From positions 1 to 47,648 of the forward strand of contig KQ960844.1 of the NCBI GenBank assembly GCA_001553355.1: DNA of 47,648 nucleotides, in the 5' to 3' direction. Shown here one piece after another: positions 7,736 through 16,399 of the stretch. The DNA comes from Veillonellaceae bacterium DNF00626. GTDB taxonomy: Bacteria; Bacillota; Negativicutes; Veillonellales; Dialisteraceae. The position numbers and the translations under genes were made by a program. Positions within the stretch are counted from its first letter, which is position 1, and each line of letters opens with the position of its first letter. The notes under the pieces are model-generated. The model was not told the DNA's origin. It searched no databases and saw only the letters and a program-made list of their open reading frames with translations.

Positions 7736-8587
7736 TCACGAAAAAACTTTTTGGGGATATAATACATGGTCTTTCACCAGCGCCATACCTAAGAACGTAT
7801 TCTCATGAAATACGGCTACATGGTCATGATCGTCTTCGTTCACCGGAAATCGCTTTCCATGGAGAAAATCGTCCTGCCTATTGTCATCTACCATCATCGA
7901 CGGACATTCAGAAAGAAGAGGACGGAAGTCTTTTGTCAAAACGTCTTCTTTGGCTTTTTCTATTTCTTCTAAAGTATATGAATTTTCTATATCAAAAATG
8001 CCCATTTGCGTACGTAAAAGAAATGATAAAGTCAAAGGCGTGCCTACTGTCCGTCCGATATCTCGTCCCAATGCTCGAATATATGTACCGGCAGAGCAGG
8101 TAATGGACAGTCTCACATAGGGGATAGCTATTTCTCGGATATGAATTTGAAATATATGTATTTTTCTCGGCGGAAGTTGCACGTCTTCGCCCCGCCGGGC
8201 TAATTCATAGGCTCGTTTTCCGTTTACGGATATGGCCGAATAAATGGATGGCACTTGTTCTATATCGCCTTCATAGGATTTGATAGCCTGTGTCCATCGT
8301 TCTATATTTCTTTCTATCTTTCCTTTTTGAATAATTTCTCCGGTCATATCTTCCGTATCGGTTTCAATACCCATGACAAATTCCGCTTCATAGGTTTTCG
8401 TATGAATAGGCGCATATTCAATAAGCCGTGTAGTTCGTCCTAAAAAAACGGGAAGCACACCGGCTGCCATAGGATCTAAAGTGCCGCCGTGCCCGATTTT
8501 TTTCTGTCCATATATACGACGGAGTTTAGCAATAACGTCAAAAGAGGTCATTCCCGATGGCTTTAGTACATTAATAATTCCATCCAT
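7736..8587 (-). CDS. truB: tRNA pseudouridine(55) synthase
   Basis: Converts U55 of the T-loop of tRNAs to pseudouridine. The product is 283 residues from the ATG at 8587, which overlaps the nrnA stop as TAATG; a longer frame reaching back into nrnA is unlikely because the family starts with the (D)GIINVLKPSGMTS motif seen here. The catalytic aspartate is Asp38 in GHGGTLDPMAAG. A C-terminal PUA-like region follows from about residue 230. Coupled to nrnA upstream and ribF downstream. Confidence 0.97.
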   Translation of the reverse strand: MDGIINVLKPSGMTSFDVIAKLRRIYGQKKIGHGGTLDPMAAGVLPVFLGRTTRLIEYAPIHTKTYEAEFVMGIETDTEDMTGEIIQKGKIERNIERWTQAIKSYEGDIEQVPSIYSAISVNGKRAYELARRGEDVQLPPRKIHIFQIHIREIAIPYVRLSITCSAGTYIRALGRDIGRTVGTPLTLSFLLRTQMGIFDIENSYTLEEIEKAKEDVLTKDFRPLLSECPSMMVDDNRQDDFLHGKRFPVNEDDHDHVAVFHENTFLGMALVKDHVLYPQKVFS

Positions 8588-9552
8588 TATAAATAACGCG
8601 CCATCGCTTCTACCAAACGGCTTCGGCAATCTTCAAAAGTTCCCTTCATTTTGCAACCTGCCGCTCTGGCGTGACCGCCGCCGCCAAATTCCCCTGCCAA
8701 CTTAGCCACATTGGCATATCGAACGGAACGCAAAGAAATACGATAAGAATTTTCTCCTTCGTACTTGAATAATCCGGCTATTTCTACCCCTTTTAGGCAA
8801 CGAGGAATGGAAGCATAGGAATCTGCATTTTCTCCGTCTAACGCCATCGCTTTTTCGTCCATGCAGGCAATGGCGATTTGCCCCTTTTCATAGGTCTTAA
8901 GTGTTTCTACTACCCGCTGATGACATTTCATCGCCTCTTCGGTTTTTTCGTCAATTTTGGCTGAAATATAGGCCGGTTCAGCGCCTAATTTCACTAATTG
9001 ACTTGCCATGAGAAGGGTATTTGCAGAGGTACAACTAAATTTGAAAAATCCACTATCTGTGGCAATGCCCATGTAAAGAGCATTGCAAGTGTCTTTATCT
9101 AATGAAATACCCATAGCAAAAAGCATTTCTGCCACCACTTCCGCCGCCGCTGCATATTCTCCTTTCAAATAAAGAAAATCTGCATAGCCTTCATTCGTTT
9201 CATGATGATCGATACAAAGACTTGGCACGTCCGGGAAATCAAAATCACCGGCTCTTTCGATATTGGCCAAATCGGCAAATATGAGGGCATCATATGTCTT
9301 CCCTTTGGGAATTTCTGTCGTTATTTTGCTTGCCGCTTCAATAGTCGTGTATGCCTCCGGCACCGGATCGGCCAATATCATATCGGCTTCTTTCCCCATA
9401 CTCCTGATGACATTATGCAACGCACAAATAGATCCGATAGCATCTCCATCGGGATGATGGTGACCTACTACCAAAAACGATTGATGTCCTTGAATGAAAT
9501 GAATGGCTTCATCCATTCCTATAGAAATAGCGTGTCCCGGTTTAAGACTCAT
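8587..9552 (-). CDS. nrnA: Bifunctional oligoribonuclease / pAp phosphatase (DHH family)
   Basis: Degrades very short RNA fragments and dephosphorylates 3',5'-adenosine bisphosphate. At 321 residues it has a complete DHH domain, with the metal-binding HHHPDGDA at residues 31-38 and IDHHETN at about 115, and a C-terminal DHHA1 domain with GGGGHARAAGC. The ATG at 9552 lies inside the end of rbfA (11-base overlap) behind AAGGAGGG. The rbfA-nrnA-truB-ribF order is standard. Confidence 0.95.
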   Translation of the reverse strand: MSLKPGHAISIGMDEAIHFIQGHQSFLVVGHHHPDGDAIGSICALHNVIRSMGKEADMILADPVPEAYTTIEAASKITTEIPKGKTYDALIFADLANIERAGDFDFPDVPSLCIDHHETNEGYADFLYLKGEYAAAAEVVAEMLFAMGISLDKDTCNALYMGIATDSGFFKFSCTSANTLLMASQLVKLGAEPAYISAKIDEKTEEAMKCHQRVVETLKTYEKGQIAIACMDEKAMALDGENADSYASIPRCLKGVEIAGLFKYEGENSYRISLRSVRYANVAKLAGEFGGGGHARAAGCKMKGTFEDCRSRLVEAMARYL

Positions 9553-9901
9553 GTGATCCCTCCTTGTTCACTTTCTTCAATAAGTTATCTATATGCATGC
9601 CGTAGTCCAAAGAGGTATCTTCTTTAAAGCAGATATCCGGTGTATGGTAAATTTTCATTCGTTTCCCTAATTCACTGCGAATAAACCCTTTTGAACTTTG
9701 CAACGCTGACATGGATTCTTTTTTCTGTTCTTCTTTTCCGAAAAGACTCACATATACCGTGGCTTCTCGAAGGTCACCGGTGAGATGCACTTCAGTGACT
9801 GTAACAAAGCCCAATCGAGGATCTTTTAATTCTCGAAGAAGCATATTCCCTATTTCTTGTTTCATAAATTCTTGTATTTTTCTGACTCGTAATTCTGACA
9901 T
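9542..9901 (-). CDS. rbfA: 30S ribosome-binding factor RbfA
   Basis: Assembly factor for the 30S subunit that binds near helix 1 of 16S rRNA during late maturation. Its 119 residues form one KH-type domain; the opening RVRKIQEFMKQEIGNMLLREL and the DPRLGFVTVTEV block are family hallmarks. It follows infB, but a terminator hairpin (9919-9949) sits between them, so expression relative to infB may be reduced. Confidence 0.96.
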   Translation of the reverse strand: MSELRVRKIQEFMKQEIGNMLLRELKDPRLGFVTVTEVHLTGDLREATVYVSLFGKEEQKKESMSALQSSKGFIRSELGKRMKIYHTPDICFKEDTSLDYGMHIDNLLKKVNKEGSHES

Positions 9902-9918
9902 ATTAACCTACCTATACT

Positions 9919-9949
9919 AAAAAACGACACAGAGGAATGTGCCGTTTTT
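9919..9949 (-). terminator. Intra-operon terminator between infB and rbfA
   Basis: On the minus strand a stem formed by AAAACGGCACA and TGTGTCGTTTT (one mismatch) ends in a T-run, within the 52 bases separating infB from rbfA. Full termination would cut off rbfA-nrnA-truB-ribF, so partial readthrough is expected. Confidence 0.7.
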
Positions 9950-9953
9950 CCTA

Positions 9954-12764
9954 TTATTCCAATTCAGCGGCTTCTTCCACCTGTTTAAAGGCTTCCAATT
10001 GGTCGCCTTCTTTCACGTCACGGTATGAATCAATAGATATACCGCATTCAAAGCCTTCTGTTACTTCTTTTACATCATCTTTAAACCGCCGTAAGGACGC
10101 GATTTTCCCTTCATGAATAACGATGCCGTCTCTCACAATACGAAGCATGCAATTATTCGTTATCTTTCCGTCTTGAACATAGCATCCGGCGACAATTACT
10201 TTCGGTGTATGAATGACTTGTCTGATTTCTGCATGTCCTAATACGACTTCTTTAATAGTCGGCGAGAGTAAGCCTGCCATCGCTGCTTTTACGTCATCAA
10301 TAGCATCATAAATGACACGATAAGTTCTGATATCTACACCATCTCTTTCGGCTATCGCTCTGGCATTGGCATCAGGACGTACATTAAATCCGATAATAAG
10401 CGCATTAGATGCATCGGCAAGCATCACGTCAGATTCATTAATACCCCCTACGGCAGAATGAACAATGGATATACGAACTTCTTCATTCTTAATGGCTTGG
10501 AAGGATTGAACTAAGGCTTCTACTGAGCCTTGTACATCGGCTTTGACGATGATATCTAATTGTTTCATTTCTCCTTCTTTTATTTTATCAAAGATATTAT
10601 CCAATGTCACTTTTTGTACATTTCTTTGTTCTTCTTCTTTGGCTCTCGATGCACGAAGTTCCGCTATATGTCTGGCTCTTCCTGCGTCCATAACATAGAA
10701 ATGATCGCCGGCTTCCGGAACACTGTCCATACCTAATATTTCTACCGGTACAGAAGGTTCGGCGCTTTTCATTTTTCGTCCTACTTCATTCGTCATCGCG
10801 CGAACACGTCCCCAACTTTTACCTGCCAATATGCCATCTCCTACACGAAGCGTACCATTTTGCACAAGTACATTCATGACCGGGCCCCTGCCTTTATCCA
10901 ATTCGGCTTCTACGACAACGCCGTAAGCTTCGCGATTCGGATTGGCTTTAAGTTCTTGTATTTCTGCCACAAGAAGAATATTATCCAGCAAATCGTCAAG
11001 GCCTTCTTTTTTCTTGGCTGAAATGGGAACCATGATGATGTCACCGCCCCAATCTTCCGCCAAAAGTCCTTCGTGTGACAATTCTTCTTTGATACGATCC
11101 GGATTAGCCCCGGGTTTATCAATTTTATTAATGGCTACAATAATCGGTACGCCGGCGCTCTTTGCGTGATGAATAGCTTCTACGGTTTGCGGCATAACAC
11201 CGTCATCGGCAGCTACAATCAGTACGGCAATATCTGTAAGTTGCGCACCGCGAGAACGCATAGCGGTAAAAGCTTCATGTCCCGGAGTGTCCAAGAAGGT
11301 GATTTTCCTATTATTGTAACGAATTTGATAAGCCCCGATACTCTGCGTAATGCCGCCGGCTTCATGCATGGCTACATTAGTAGAGCGAAGAGCATCCAAG
11401 AGCGTCGTTTTCCCGTGGTCAACGTGCCCCATAATGGTAACGATAGGCGGACGTTCTTTCAAGAAACGACTGTCATCTTCTTCCGGTACATATTCCGTCG
11501 GATCTTCCGGTGCTGCCGCTTCGACCACAGTAACGCCAAATTCTTCCGCTAAAATAGTGATGGTATCTTCATCCAAATTTTGGTTAATCGTCGCCATGAC
11601 GCCGTCCGTCATAAGCTGCTTAATTAATTCAGATACTTCTCTACCCATTTTTTCTGCCAATTCTTTTACCGTAAGACTTCCGGATATTTGAATTTCCGTC
11701 GGATAAGAAGCGGCTTTCTTTTCGCTATTTCTTTTCTTCTTTTTATCTTGATTAAGCGATCTCGCCATCAGCGAACTGCCTTCTTTTTCCTGACGACTTC
11801 TTTCATAATCTTTTCTCGTCTTTTTCTTTTCCGGACGTTCTCTTCTACTTGGCAATACTACCGGTGCTTCATCTAATACCGGAAGCCCCGATTTTTTCCG
11901 ATCATTGTGCTTCCCATTCCGATCATTTCGCGAGCGATCTCCTTGAGAATGATTCATGCGATCATTATCTCTTCCTTGACGGTTACCATAATTGGAACGC
12001 TCTGTTCTTTCTCCATACGGTCTATTACTCCCGTTTCGACGATCATTGTCTCTCCGATTTCTATCATTTCTTTGAGACCGTTCACCGCCATGAGATGATC
12101 TATCCCCTCGTTCATTACGTTCATTACGGTCATTTCGTCCATTCCGATCATTCCGCATATTTCGATCATTTCTCTGCGGTCGCTCATTTCCTGCCGTTCG
12201 GTTGCTTTTTTTGTTTTGTCCTTGGGTTTGTCCCTGTTCTTTCTTTTGATTCATAGGTTCACTTTGTGCCGATTGATTTTTCTTATTATCTTTCAAGATG
12301 GAATCTTTACTCTCTTTTTGATTAACAACTTTGGAATTTTCATGATTTGATGCATCATTCTTTTTTACTTCACTGACTGCCTTTTCCGGCTTTTCTGCCG
12401 CCGGTGCAACAACTTTAGGTGTCTCTTGCGGCTTTGCTTCCTTCTCTTTTACTACCGGTGCCTTTGGTTTTTCCGATTCATCCACGTAAGAGGAATACGA
12501 TTTCTTTTGCTCCGTTCCCTGCTCTGTCCCCTTCGGTCTGCCTTGCGTATCAAAACGCACCGTTCTAAACATTGGTTTTTTCTTTACTTCCTTCGAAACT
12601 TCCTTCGAAGGCGTCAATGCCTTCATCACAATAAAACGAGCTTTTTCATCCACACTATTCAAACTGTTTTTCACTTCAATTCCATTTTTTTGCAATATTT
12701 CCATGACTTTTTCATTAGTGGTCTTCAATTCTTTTGACAATTCATATACCCTAAATTTCTTCAT
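9954..12764 (-). CDS. infB: Translation initiation factor IF-2
   Basis: GTPase that brings fMet-tRNA to the 30S subunit and promotes subunit joining. 936 residues from the ATG six bases after AGGAGG. Order: short N-terminal IF2_N helix domain (1-55), a long disordered linker (about 60-350), a second IF2_N domain, then the G domain with [16 protein letters not shown] and [11 protein letters not shown], domain II, and the C-terminal domains. The linker is unusual: roughly residues 190-285 are dominated by Arg, Asn, Asp and Gly in RNDRN-like repeats, flanked by Lys/Glu/Pro-rich sequence. Length is at the upper end for Firmicutes but not exceptional. Confidence 0.98.
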   Translation of the reverse strand: MKKFRVYELSKELKTTNEKVMEILQKNGIEVKNSLNSVDEKARFIVMKALTPSKEVSKEVKKKPMFRTVRFDTQGRPKGTEQGTEQKKSYSSYVDESEKPKAPVVKEKEAKPQETPKVVAPAAEKPEKAVSEVKKNDASNHENSKVVNQKESKDSILKDNKKNQSAQSEPMNQKKEQGQTQGQNKKSNRTAGNERPQRNDRNMRNDRNGRNDRNERNERGDRSSHGGERSQRNDRNRRDNDRRNGSNRPYGERTERSNYGNRQGRDNDRMNHSQGDRSRNDRNGKHNDRKKSGLPVLDEAPVVLPSRRERPEKKKTRKDYERSRQEKEGSSLMARSLNQDKKKKRNSEKKAASYPTEIQISGSLTVKELAEKMGREVSELIKQLMTDGVMATINQNLDEDTITILAEEFGVTVVEAAAPEDPTEYVPEEDDSRFLKERPPIVTIMGHVDHGKTTLLDALRSTNVAMHEAGGITQSIGAYQIRYNNRKITFLDTPGHEAFTAMRSRGAQLTDIAVLIVAADDGVMPQTVEAIHHAKSAGVPIIVAINKIDKPGANPDRIKEELSHEGLLAEDWGGDIIMVPISAKKKEGLDDLLDNILLVAEIQELKANPNREAYGVVVEAELDKGRGPVMNVLVQNGTLRVGDGILAGKSWGRVRAMTNEVGRKMKSAEPSVPVEILGMDSVPEAGDHFYVMDAGRARHIAELRASRAKEEEQRNVQKVTLDNIFDKIKEGEMKQLDIIVKADVQGSVEALVQSFQAIKNEEVRISIVHSAVGGINESDVMLADASNALIIGFNVRPDANARAIAERDGVDIRTYRVIYDAIDDVKAAMAGLLSPTIKEVVLGHAEIRQVIHTPKVIVAGCYVQDGKITNNCMLRIVRDGIVIHEGKIASLRRFKDDVKEVTEGFECGISIDSYRDVKEGDQLEAFKQVEEAAELE

Positions 12765-12774
12765 AAGCAACCTC

Positions 12775-13086
12775 CTATCTTATGTTACCATGTATCTTCT
12801 CCTGAATCGCTTGACTAAATCCTTTATCCATAATTAAAAGTGCCGTTCGTACTTCTTTTCCTACTGCTTGTCCTAATTTCTCTTTCTCGCCCCAAAGTAT
12901 ATGAAATATGTTCTTGCGCTCGGCTAATTCCACATACTCTTTCCTTGTCCTTTCGGAACTGTCTTCCGCCACAATAAGAAATATTCCTTTCCCTTTTCTC
13001 ATAGCGTCTGAAATTTGTTCATGCCCCGACAAAAGGCGACCGGCTTTCATGCATAAACCGATAAGTTTATAAATGCCCTCACTCAT
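12775..13086 (-). CDS. ylxQ: YlxQ, L7Ae-type K-turn RNA-binding protein
   Basis: Small (103 residues) member of the L7Ae/L30e/S12e/Gadd45 family found in the nusA-infB operon of Firmicutes. The family binds kink-turn RNA; the target of YlxQ is not established. The fold is suggested by the [18 protein letters not shown] opening and the [15 protein letters not shown] loop. It overlaps ylxR by eight bases and ends 10 bases before infB. Confidence 0.93.
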   Translation of the reverse strand: MSEGIYKLIGLCMKAGRLLSGHEQISDAMRKGKGIFLIVAEDSSERTRKEYVELAERKNIFHILWGEKEKLGQAVGKEVRTALLIMDKGFSQAIQEKIHGNIR

Positions 13087-13345
13087 TTTCTATTTCTACC
13101 TTCAAAGCATCATACACTTCAGAAGACACCGGGCGTTTCAACGAACGCTCCAACCCGTGAGAAGAAAACGCTTTTTCAAAACAATTGATGTTATTACATA
13201 CGTACACCCCTCTGCCGGATTTTTTCCCCGTATTATCGACCTCGATTTCTCCTGTCGGGAGCGCGACAATGCGAAGTAATTCCTTTTTCACCTTCAATTC
13301 CTTACATCCCACGCACATGCGCATAGGAATTTTTCTTACTTTCAC
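13079..13345 (-). CDS. rnpM: YlxR / RnpM family RNA-binding protein
   Basis: DUF448 protein of 88 residues. The family signatures RMCVGCKELK and GRGVYVCNN are both present. In Bacillus subtilis this protein has been reported to bind and modulate RNase P RNA; the name RnpM follows that report. Start is a GTG that overlaps the nusA stop (GTGA) behind AGGGGGATGAGG, so it is coupled to nusA translation. Confidence 0.93.
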   Translation of the reverse strand: MKVRKIPMRMCVGCKELKVKKELLRIVALPTGEIEVDNTGKKSGRGVYVCNNINCFEKAFSSHGLERSLKRPVSSEVYDALKVEIENE

Positions 13346-14478
13346 GCCTCATCCCCCTTTTCATCATCTGTCGCTTCAATATCTTCTAAAATACTATCAT
13401 TTTCTAATTCCTCATCGTCATCAAAACCTTCTGCTGCCGCTTGAGATTCACTTTTAATATCAATTTTCCAATTCGTCAATCGTGCTGCCAATCTTGCATT
13501 CTGCCCGGCTTTACCGATAGCCAATGACAACTGATGATCAGGCACAATAACATAAGATGATTGTTCTTCATCCCATACAGATACAGAAATAACTTTTGCC
13601 GGAGAAAGTGCATTCGCTATATAAATAGCCGGATCTTCATCCCACCGAACAATATCTATTTTTTCATCATGTAATTCATTTACAATAGTTTGTACTCTTT
13701 GTCCTTTTGGCCCCACACAAGCTCCTACCGGATCAAGATTAGGATCCATAGCATACACAGCGATTTTCGATCTCGAACCGGCTTCACGTACCACCGATTT
13801 AATTTCTACCACACCGCTATAAATTTCCGGTACTGCCAACTCAAAAAGACGCTTCAAAAAATTCGGATGCGTACGAGAAAGCATAATTTCAGGTCCTTTT
13901 GTCGTTTTCCGAACCTCCTGAATATAACATTTAATTTTTTGATTAGGCTCAAAAGTTTCCCCCTCTATCTGATCTTGATGCGCCAAAATACCTTCTGCCC
14001 GACCTAAATCTACAATAACCGTTCTTGAAGCACTCCACTTCACCACGCCGGTGATAATATCCCCTGCGCGACCGGAAAACTCATCATAAATAGAACCCCG
14101 TTCCGCCTCACGAAGACGATTCATTAATACCTGCTTAGCTGCTTGCGCCGCCACACGGCCAAAATCCTTCGGTGTCACTTCCACACGCAGCAAATCACCG
14201 ACCTCATAATCCTTACTTATTTTTTTCGCATCAGCCACAGAAATTTCATTCACACTATTATCAGAATCAGGATTAACTTCCTCTACCACTTCTTTTTCCT
14301 CATAAATCTTATACTCCCCGGTTTCTCTATTGACAGAAATAGAAATTTTCGCATTACTTCCCGATTCCTTTTTATACGCAGTGAGCAATAACATTTCTAA
14401 CGCATCAAAAACTACATTCTCATCAACTTTTTTGATTTTGACCAATCCCTTTACGGCTTCCAACAAATTAATATTCAC
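13342..14478 (-). CDS. nusA: Transcription termination/antitermination factor NusA
   Basis: Binds RNA polymerase and nascent RNA, enhancing pausing and hairpin-dependent termination. 378 residues: N-terminal polymerase-binding domain (1-125), S1 domain (about 135-205, opening GDIITGVVKW), two KH domains (about 210-345, with GACVGPKGQRV and LAIGKAGQNARLA), and a strongly acidic tail (about 350-378). It lacks the extra C-terminal repeats of Escherichia coli NusA, as usual in Firmicutes. Start is GTG, with AGGAGG about 11 bases upstream. The leader terminator at 14986-15011 makes feedback by NusA on its own operon plausible. Confidence 0.97.
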   Translation of the reverse strand: MNINLLEAVKGLVKIKKVDENVVFDALEMLLLTAYKKESGSNAKISISVNRETGEYKIYEEKEVVEEVNPDSDNSVNEISVADAKKISKDYEVGDLLRVEVTPKDFGRVAAQAAKQVLMNRLREAERGSIYDEFSGRAGDIITGVVKWSASRTVIVDLGRAEGILAHQDQIEGETFEPNQKIKCYIQEVRKTTKGPEIMLSRTHPNFLKRLFELAVPEIYSGVVEIKSVVREAGSRSKIAVYAMDPNLDPVGACVGPKGQRVQTIVNELHDEKIDIVRWDEDPAIYIANALSPAKVISVSVWDEEQSSYVIVPDHQLSLAIGKAGQNARLAARLTNWKIDIKSESQAAAEGFDDDEELENDSILEDIEATDDEKGDEA

Positions 14479-14497
14479 GATTTCTCTTTCCTCCTAA

Positions 14498-14971
14498 TTA
14501 AAATGAAAAATGCAACCTAACCTGTGCGATTTTATTTCTTTCTACCACCATAGATTTCTCATTTGCCAAACGCAACTTCAAATCTCCTTCATCCGTAAGC
14601 CCGTCCAATACGGCGGTAAACTCTTTTTTCCCTTCCGTCATTTCCGTCGAAGCGAATAATTTCACATCCACTTCTTCTCCGGTATAGCGAATAAAATCCT
14701 TATCCTTCTTCAACACCCGATCAAGGCCCGGCGACGAAACTTCCAGCATATAATTATCCGAAATCAAATCTGCCTCATCCAAAAGCACGCCTACCTTTTC
14801 ACTGACTTCTTGACAATCATTCAAATCAACGCCACCGTCTTTGTCAATATAAATACGGAGAAACCAATTCCGCTCACGAACATATTCCACATCCGTCAAC
14901 TCCAATCCACTCTCCGCAAGTACCGGTGTCAGCAAGGCTTCCACTGATTCTTCAATATCTTTTCTCGCCAT
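14498..14971 (-). CDS. rimP: Ribosome maturation factor RimP
   Basis: Needed for 30S subunit maturation. 157 residues from the ATG at 14971, chosen because AGGAGGG stands just before it; a longer frame would run through the leader hairpin. Two domains are visible: the N-terminal alpha/beta domain with VEYVRERNWFLRIYID and DCQEVSEKV, then YMLEVSSPGLDR joining to the SH3-like C-terminal domain. First gene of the nusA-infB operon. Confidence 0.96.
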   Translation of the reverse strand: MARKDIEESVEALLTPVLAESGLELTDVEYVRERNWFLRIYIDKDGGVDLNDCQEVSEKVGVLLDEADLISDNYMLEVSSPGLDRVLKKDKDFIRYTGEEVDVKLFASTEMTEGKKEFTAVLDGLTDEGDLKLRLANEKSMVVERNKIAQVRLHFSF

Positions 14972-14985
14972 TTTCCCTCCTACTA

Positions 14986-15011
14986 TAAGAAAAAGTGAGC
15001 CGCGGCTCACT
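14986..15011 (-). terminator. Leader terminator of the rimP-nusA operon
   Basis: Nearly perfect palindrome AGTGAGC-CGCG-GCTCACT on the minus strand followed by TTTTTCTT, ending about 15 bases before the rimP start and roughly 25 bases after the predicted transcription start. Its position in a leader rather than after a gene points to premature termination as a control step. Confidence 0.75.
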
Positions 15012-15041
15012 CCATAGGAAACTATAAAAACTTACGCAAAA

Positions 15042-15072
15042 ATTATACCATATCCGATAATATTTTTGCAAA
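15042..15072 (-). promoter_or_regulatory. Promoter of the rimP-nusA-infB operon
   Basis: Minus-strand TATAAT (15042-15047) preceded by TGG, an extended -10 element, with TTGCAA (15067-15072) 19 bases upstream. The start would be near 15035. Confidence 0.7.
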
Positions 15073-15090
15073 TTTTTTATAAATAATACG

Positions 15091-15130
15091 AAAAACAAAA
15101 AGACCGGCAAGCATTTCTTGCCGATCTTTG
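15091..15130 (-). terminator. Terminator after the LysR-HTH/repeat gene
   Basis: Stem CGGCAAG/CTTGCCG (15106-15112 with 15118-15124), extended by further pairs, and a T-rich tail on the minus strand. Confidence 0.85.
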
Positions 15131-15150
15131 ATCCGTTCAATAAAGAAATA

Positions 15151-16197
15151 TTAGCTCTTTCTTCCCTTACATAACCCGGTTCCTTCCATAACCTTCTTGA
15201 AAAGTTCATGAATCTCTTCCGTCGATTTTCCTTCTTCTCTTGCCTTTTCTACATGACGCATAGCACTTTGATAACGCTTTCTTCCTTCCTCATCTTCCGG
15301 AATCTCAAACGTCTTATCCTTAGCTGTGCATTTACGCTTTGCTCCGCAAACGCCCTTACCTTCCATTACTTTCTTGAAAATTTCATGGATTTCGTCAGAA
15401 GATTTTCCGTCTTCTCTTGCCTTTTCTACATGACGCATAGCCACTTGATAACGCTTTCTTCCTTCCTCATCTTCCGGAATCTCAAACGTCTTATCCTTAG
15501 CTGTGCATTTACGCTTTGCTCCGCAAACGCCCTTACCTTCCATTACCTTCTTGAAAATTTCATGAATTTCATCCGTAGATTTTCCTTGCTCCTCTGCCAA
15601 ACGAGCATGCTTCTTAGCATTCTCATAACGCTTTCTCCCCTCTTCATCTTCCGGGATTTCAAACGTCTTATGCTTTGACGTACATTTACTCTTCCGTCCA
15701 CCGCAAGTACCGGTTCCGGTACCTTCTAAAACAGTCTTAAAAATTTCTTCCGCTTCCGCTTCAGATTTTCCTGCATCCAATGCTAATTCCGCATGACGCT
15801 TAGCACTTTCATAACGCTTCTTTCCTTCTTCATCCTGAGGTATTTCAAATTTTTCAAAATTCATAATATGTTCTCTCCTTTCAACACAAACTTGTTTTTG
15901 CTTTCTTCTACTACATACTCCCGGTCTCGGTACTTCTCCGGCTGCCACCTGTGCACGCTCCATAGCACGCCTTGTATAACGCAAAATCGTACGCGCATCC
16001 CGATAAAATGATTGGCCGGCCTCTGTCAAAGTAATACCTTGACTGGTTCTGTGAAATAATTCCACACCTATACTTCTTTCCAATGCATTCATTTGCTTCA
16101 TCACCGCCGGTGCAGAAATTGATAAACGATCTGCGGCTTTATTAAAACTCCCCTCTTTTGCAACAGAAATAAAACTGTGCAATACTTCATTAATCAT
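15151..16197 (-). CDS. LysR-type DNA-binding domain fused to four Cys-containing helical repeats
   Basis: One uninterrupted frame of 348 residues. Residues 1-87 are the N-terminal part of a LysR-type regulator: winged helix-turn-helix (SFNKAADRLSISAPAVMKQ, then LERSIGVELFHRTSQGITLTEAG in two parts) and linker helix. The usual 200-residue effector domain is absent. Residues 91-111 form a basic linker with Cys95 and Cys104, and residues 112-348 are four repeats of about 59 residues, each two predicted helices plus a basic loop usually with two cysteines. A GAGGGGAG site serves the ATG at 16197; a second site (15873-15881) precedes an internal ATG at 15864 that would give the repeats alone (237 residues). 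I recognise no family for the repeats. Either a true fusion regulator with two products, or a LysR gene truncated by deletion onto its neighbour. Confidence 0.75.
   Translation of the reverse strand: MINEVLHSFISVAKEGSFNKAADRLSISAPAVMKQMNALERSIGVELFHRTSQGITLTEAGQSFYRDARTILRYTRRAMERAQVAAGEVPRPGVCSRRKQKQVCVERREHIMNFEKFEIPQDEEGKKRYESAKRHAELALDAGKSEAEAEEIFKTVLEGTGTGTCGGRKSKCTSKHKTFEIPEDEEGRKRYENAKKHARLAEEQGKSTDEIHEIFKKVMEGKGVCGAKRKCTAKDKTFEIPEDEEGRKRYQVAMRHVEKAREDGKSSDEIHEIFKKVMEGKGVCGAKRKCTAKDKTFEIPEDEEGRKRYQSAMRHVEKAREEGKSTEEIHELFKKVMEGTGLCKGRKS
15154..15864 (-). repeat. Four tandem 177-bp coding repeats
   Basis: Unit 1 is 15864-15667 (66 residues, divergent), unit 2 15666-15490, unit 3 15489-15313 and unit 4 15312-15154 (53 residues). 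Units 2 and 3 are nearly identical in DNA over their second halves. Each unit reads FEIPxDEEGxKRY, a helix, GKS turn, a second helix ending FKKVMEG, then a basic loop. Loop cysteines are C-x6-C in unit 1, C-x5-C in units 2 and 3, and a single Cys in unit 4. Confidence 0.95.
15873..15881 (-). promoter_or_regulatory. Internal ribosome binding site before the repeat region
   Basis: AAAGGAGAG eight bases upstream of the in-frame ATG at 15864. It is as good as any site in the window and implies that the repeat region can be made without the DNA-binding domain. Confidence 0.65.
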
Positions 16198-16217
16198 GGC
16201 ATCACTCCCCTCGCATC

Positions 16218-16238
16218 GTATTAACTATCGGTTAATAC
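16218..16238 (-). promoter_or_regulatory. LysR-type operator dyad at the transcription start
   Basis: Perfect inverted repeat GTATTAAC-TATCG-GTTAATAC, an interrupted dyad of the T-N11-A class bound by LysR-type regulators. It covers roughly +3 to +23 of the transcript of the LysR-HTH fusion gene, a position that suits autorepression. Confidence 0.7.
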
Positions 16239-16240
16239 AA

Positions 16241-16269
16241 ATTATAGATTCCATTTCTACTTTTGTCAA
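16241..16269 (-). promoter_or_regulatory. Consensus promoter of the LysR-HTH/repeat gene
   Basis: TTGACA (16264-16269), 17 bases, TATAAT (16241-16246) on the minus strand: a full consensus sigma-70 type promoter. Such a strong promoter on a regulator gene fits the overlapping operator and suggests high output when derepressed. Confidence 0.85.
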
Positions 16270-16356
16270 TACATTTGCTATAAAAACTTTCTATCGAACA
16301 TCTTCGATGTGCTTTTACCCCTATTTATTTCTGTACGATACTTTTATTTTTCCATC

Positions 16357-16382
16357 AAAAAAATCCGCCTTGTAAGCGGATT
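16357..16382 (-). terminator. Terminator after upp
   Basis: AATCCGC/GCGGATT stem (16362-16368 with 16376-16382) followed by seven T on the minus strand, 18 bases past the upp stop. Confidence 0.85.
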
Positions 16383-16399
16383 CTTTGAGTATTTCAATT

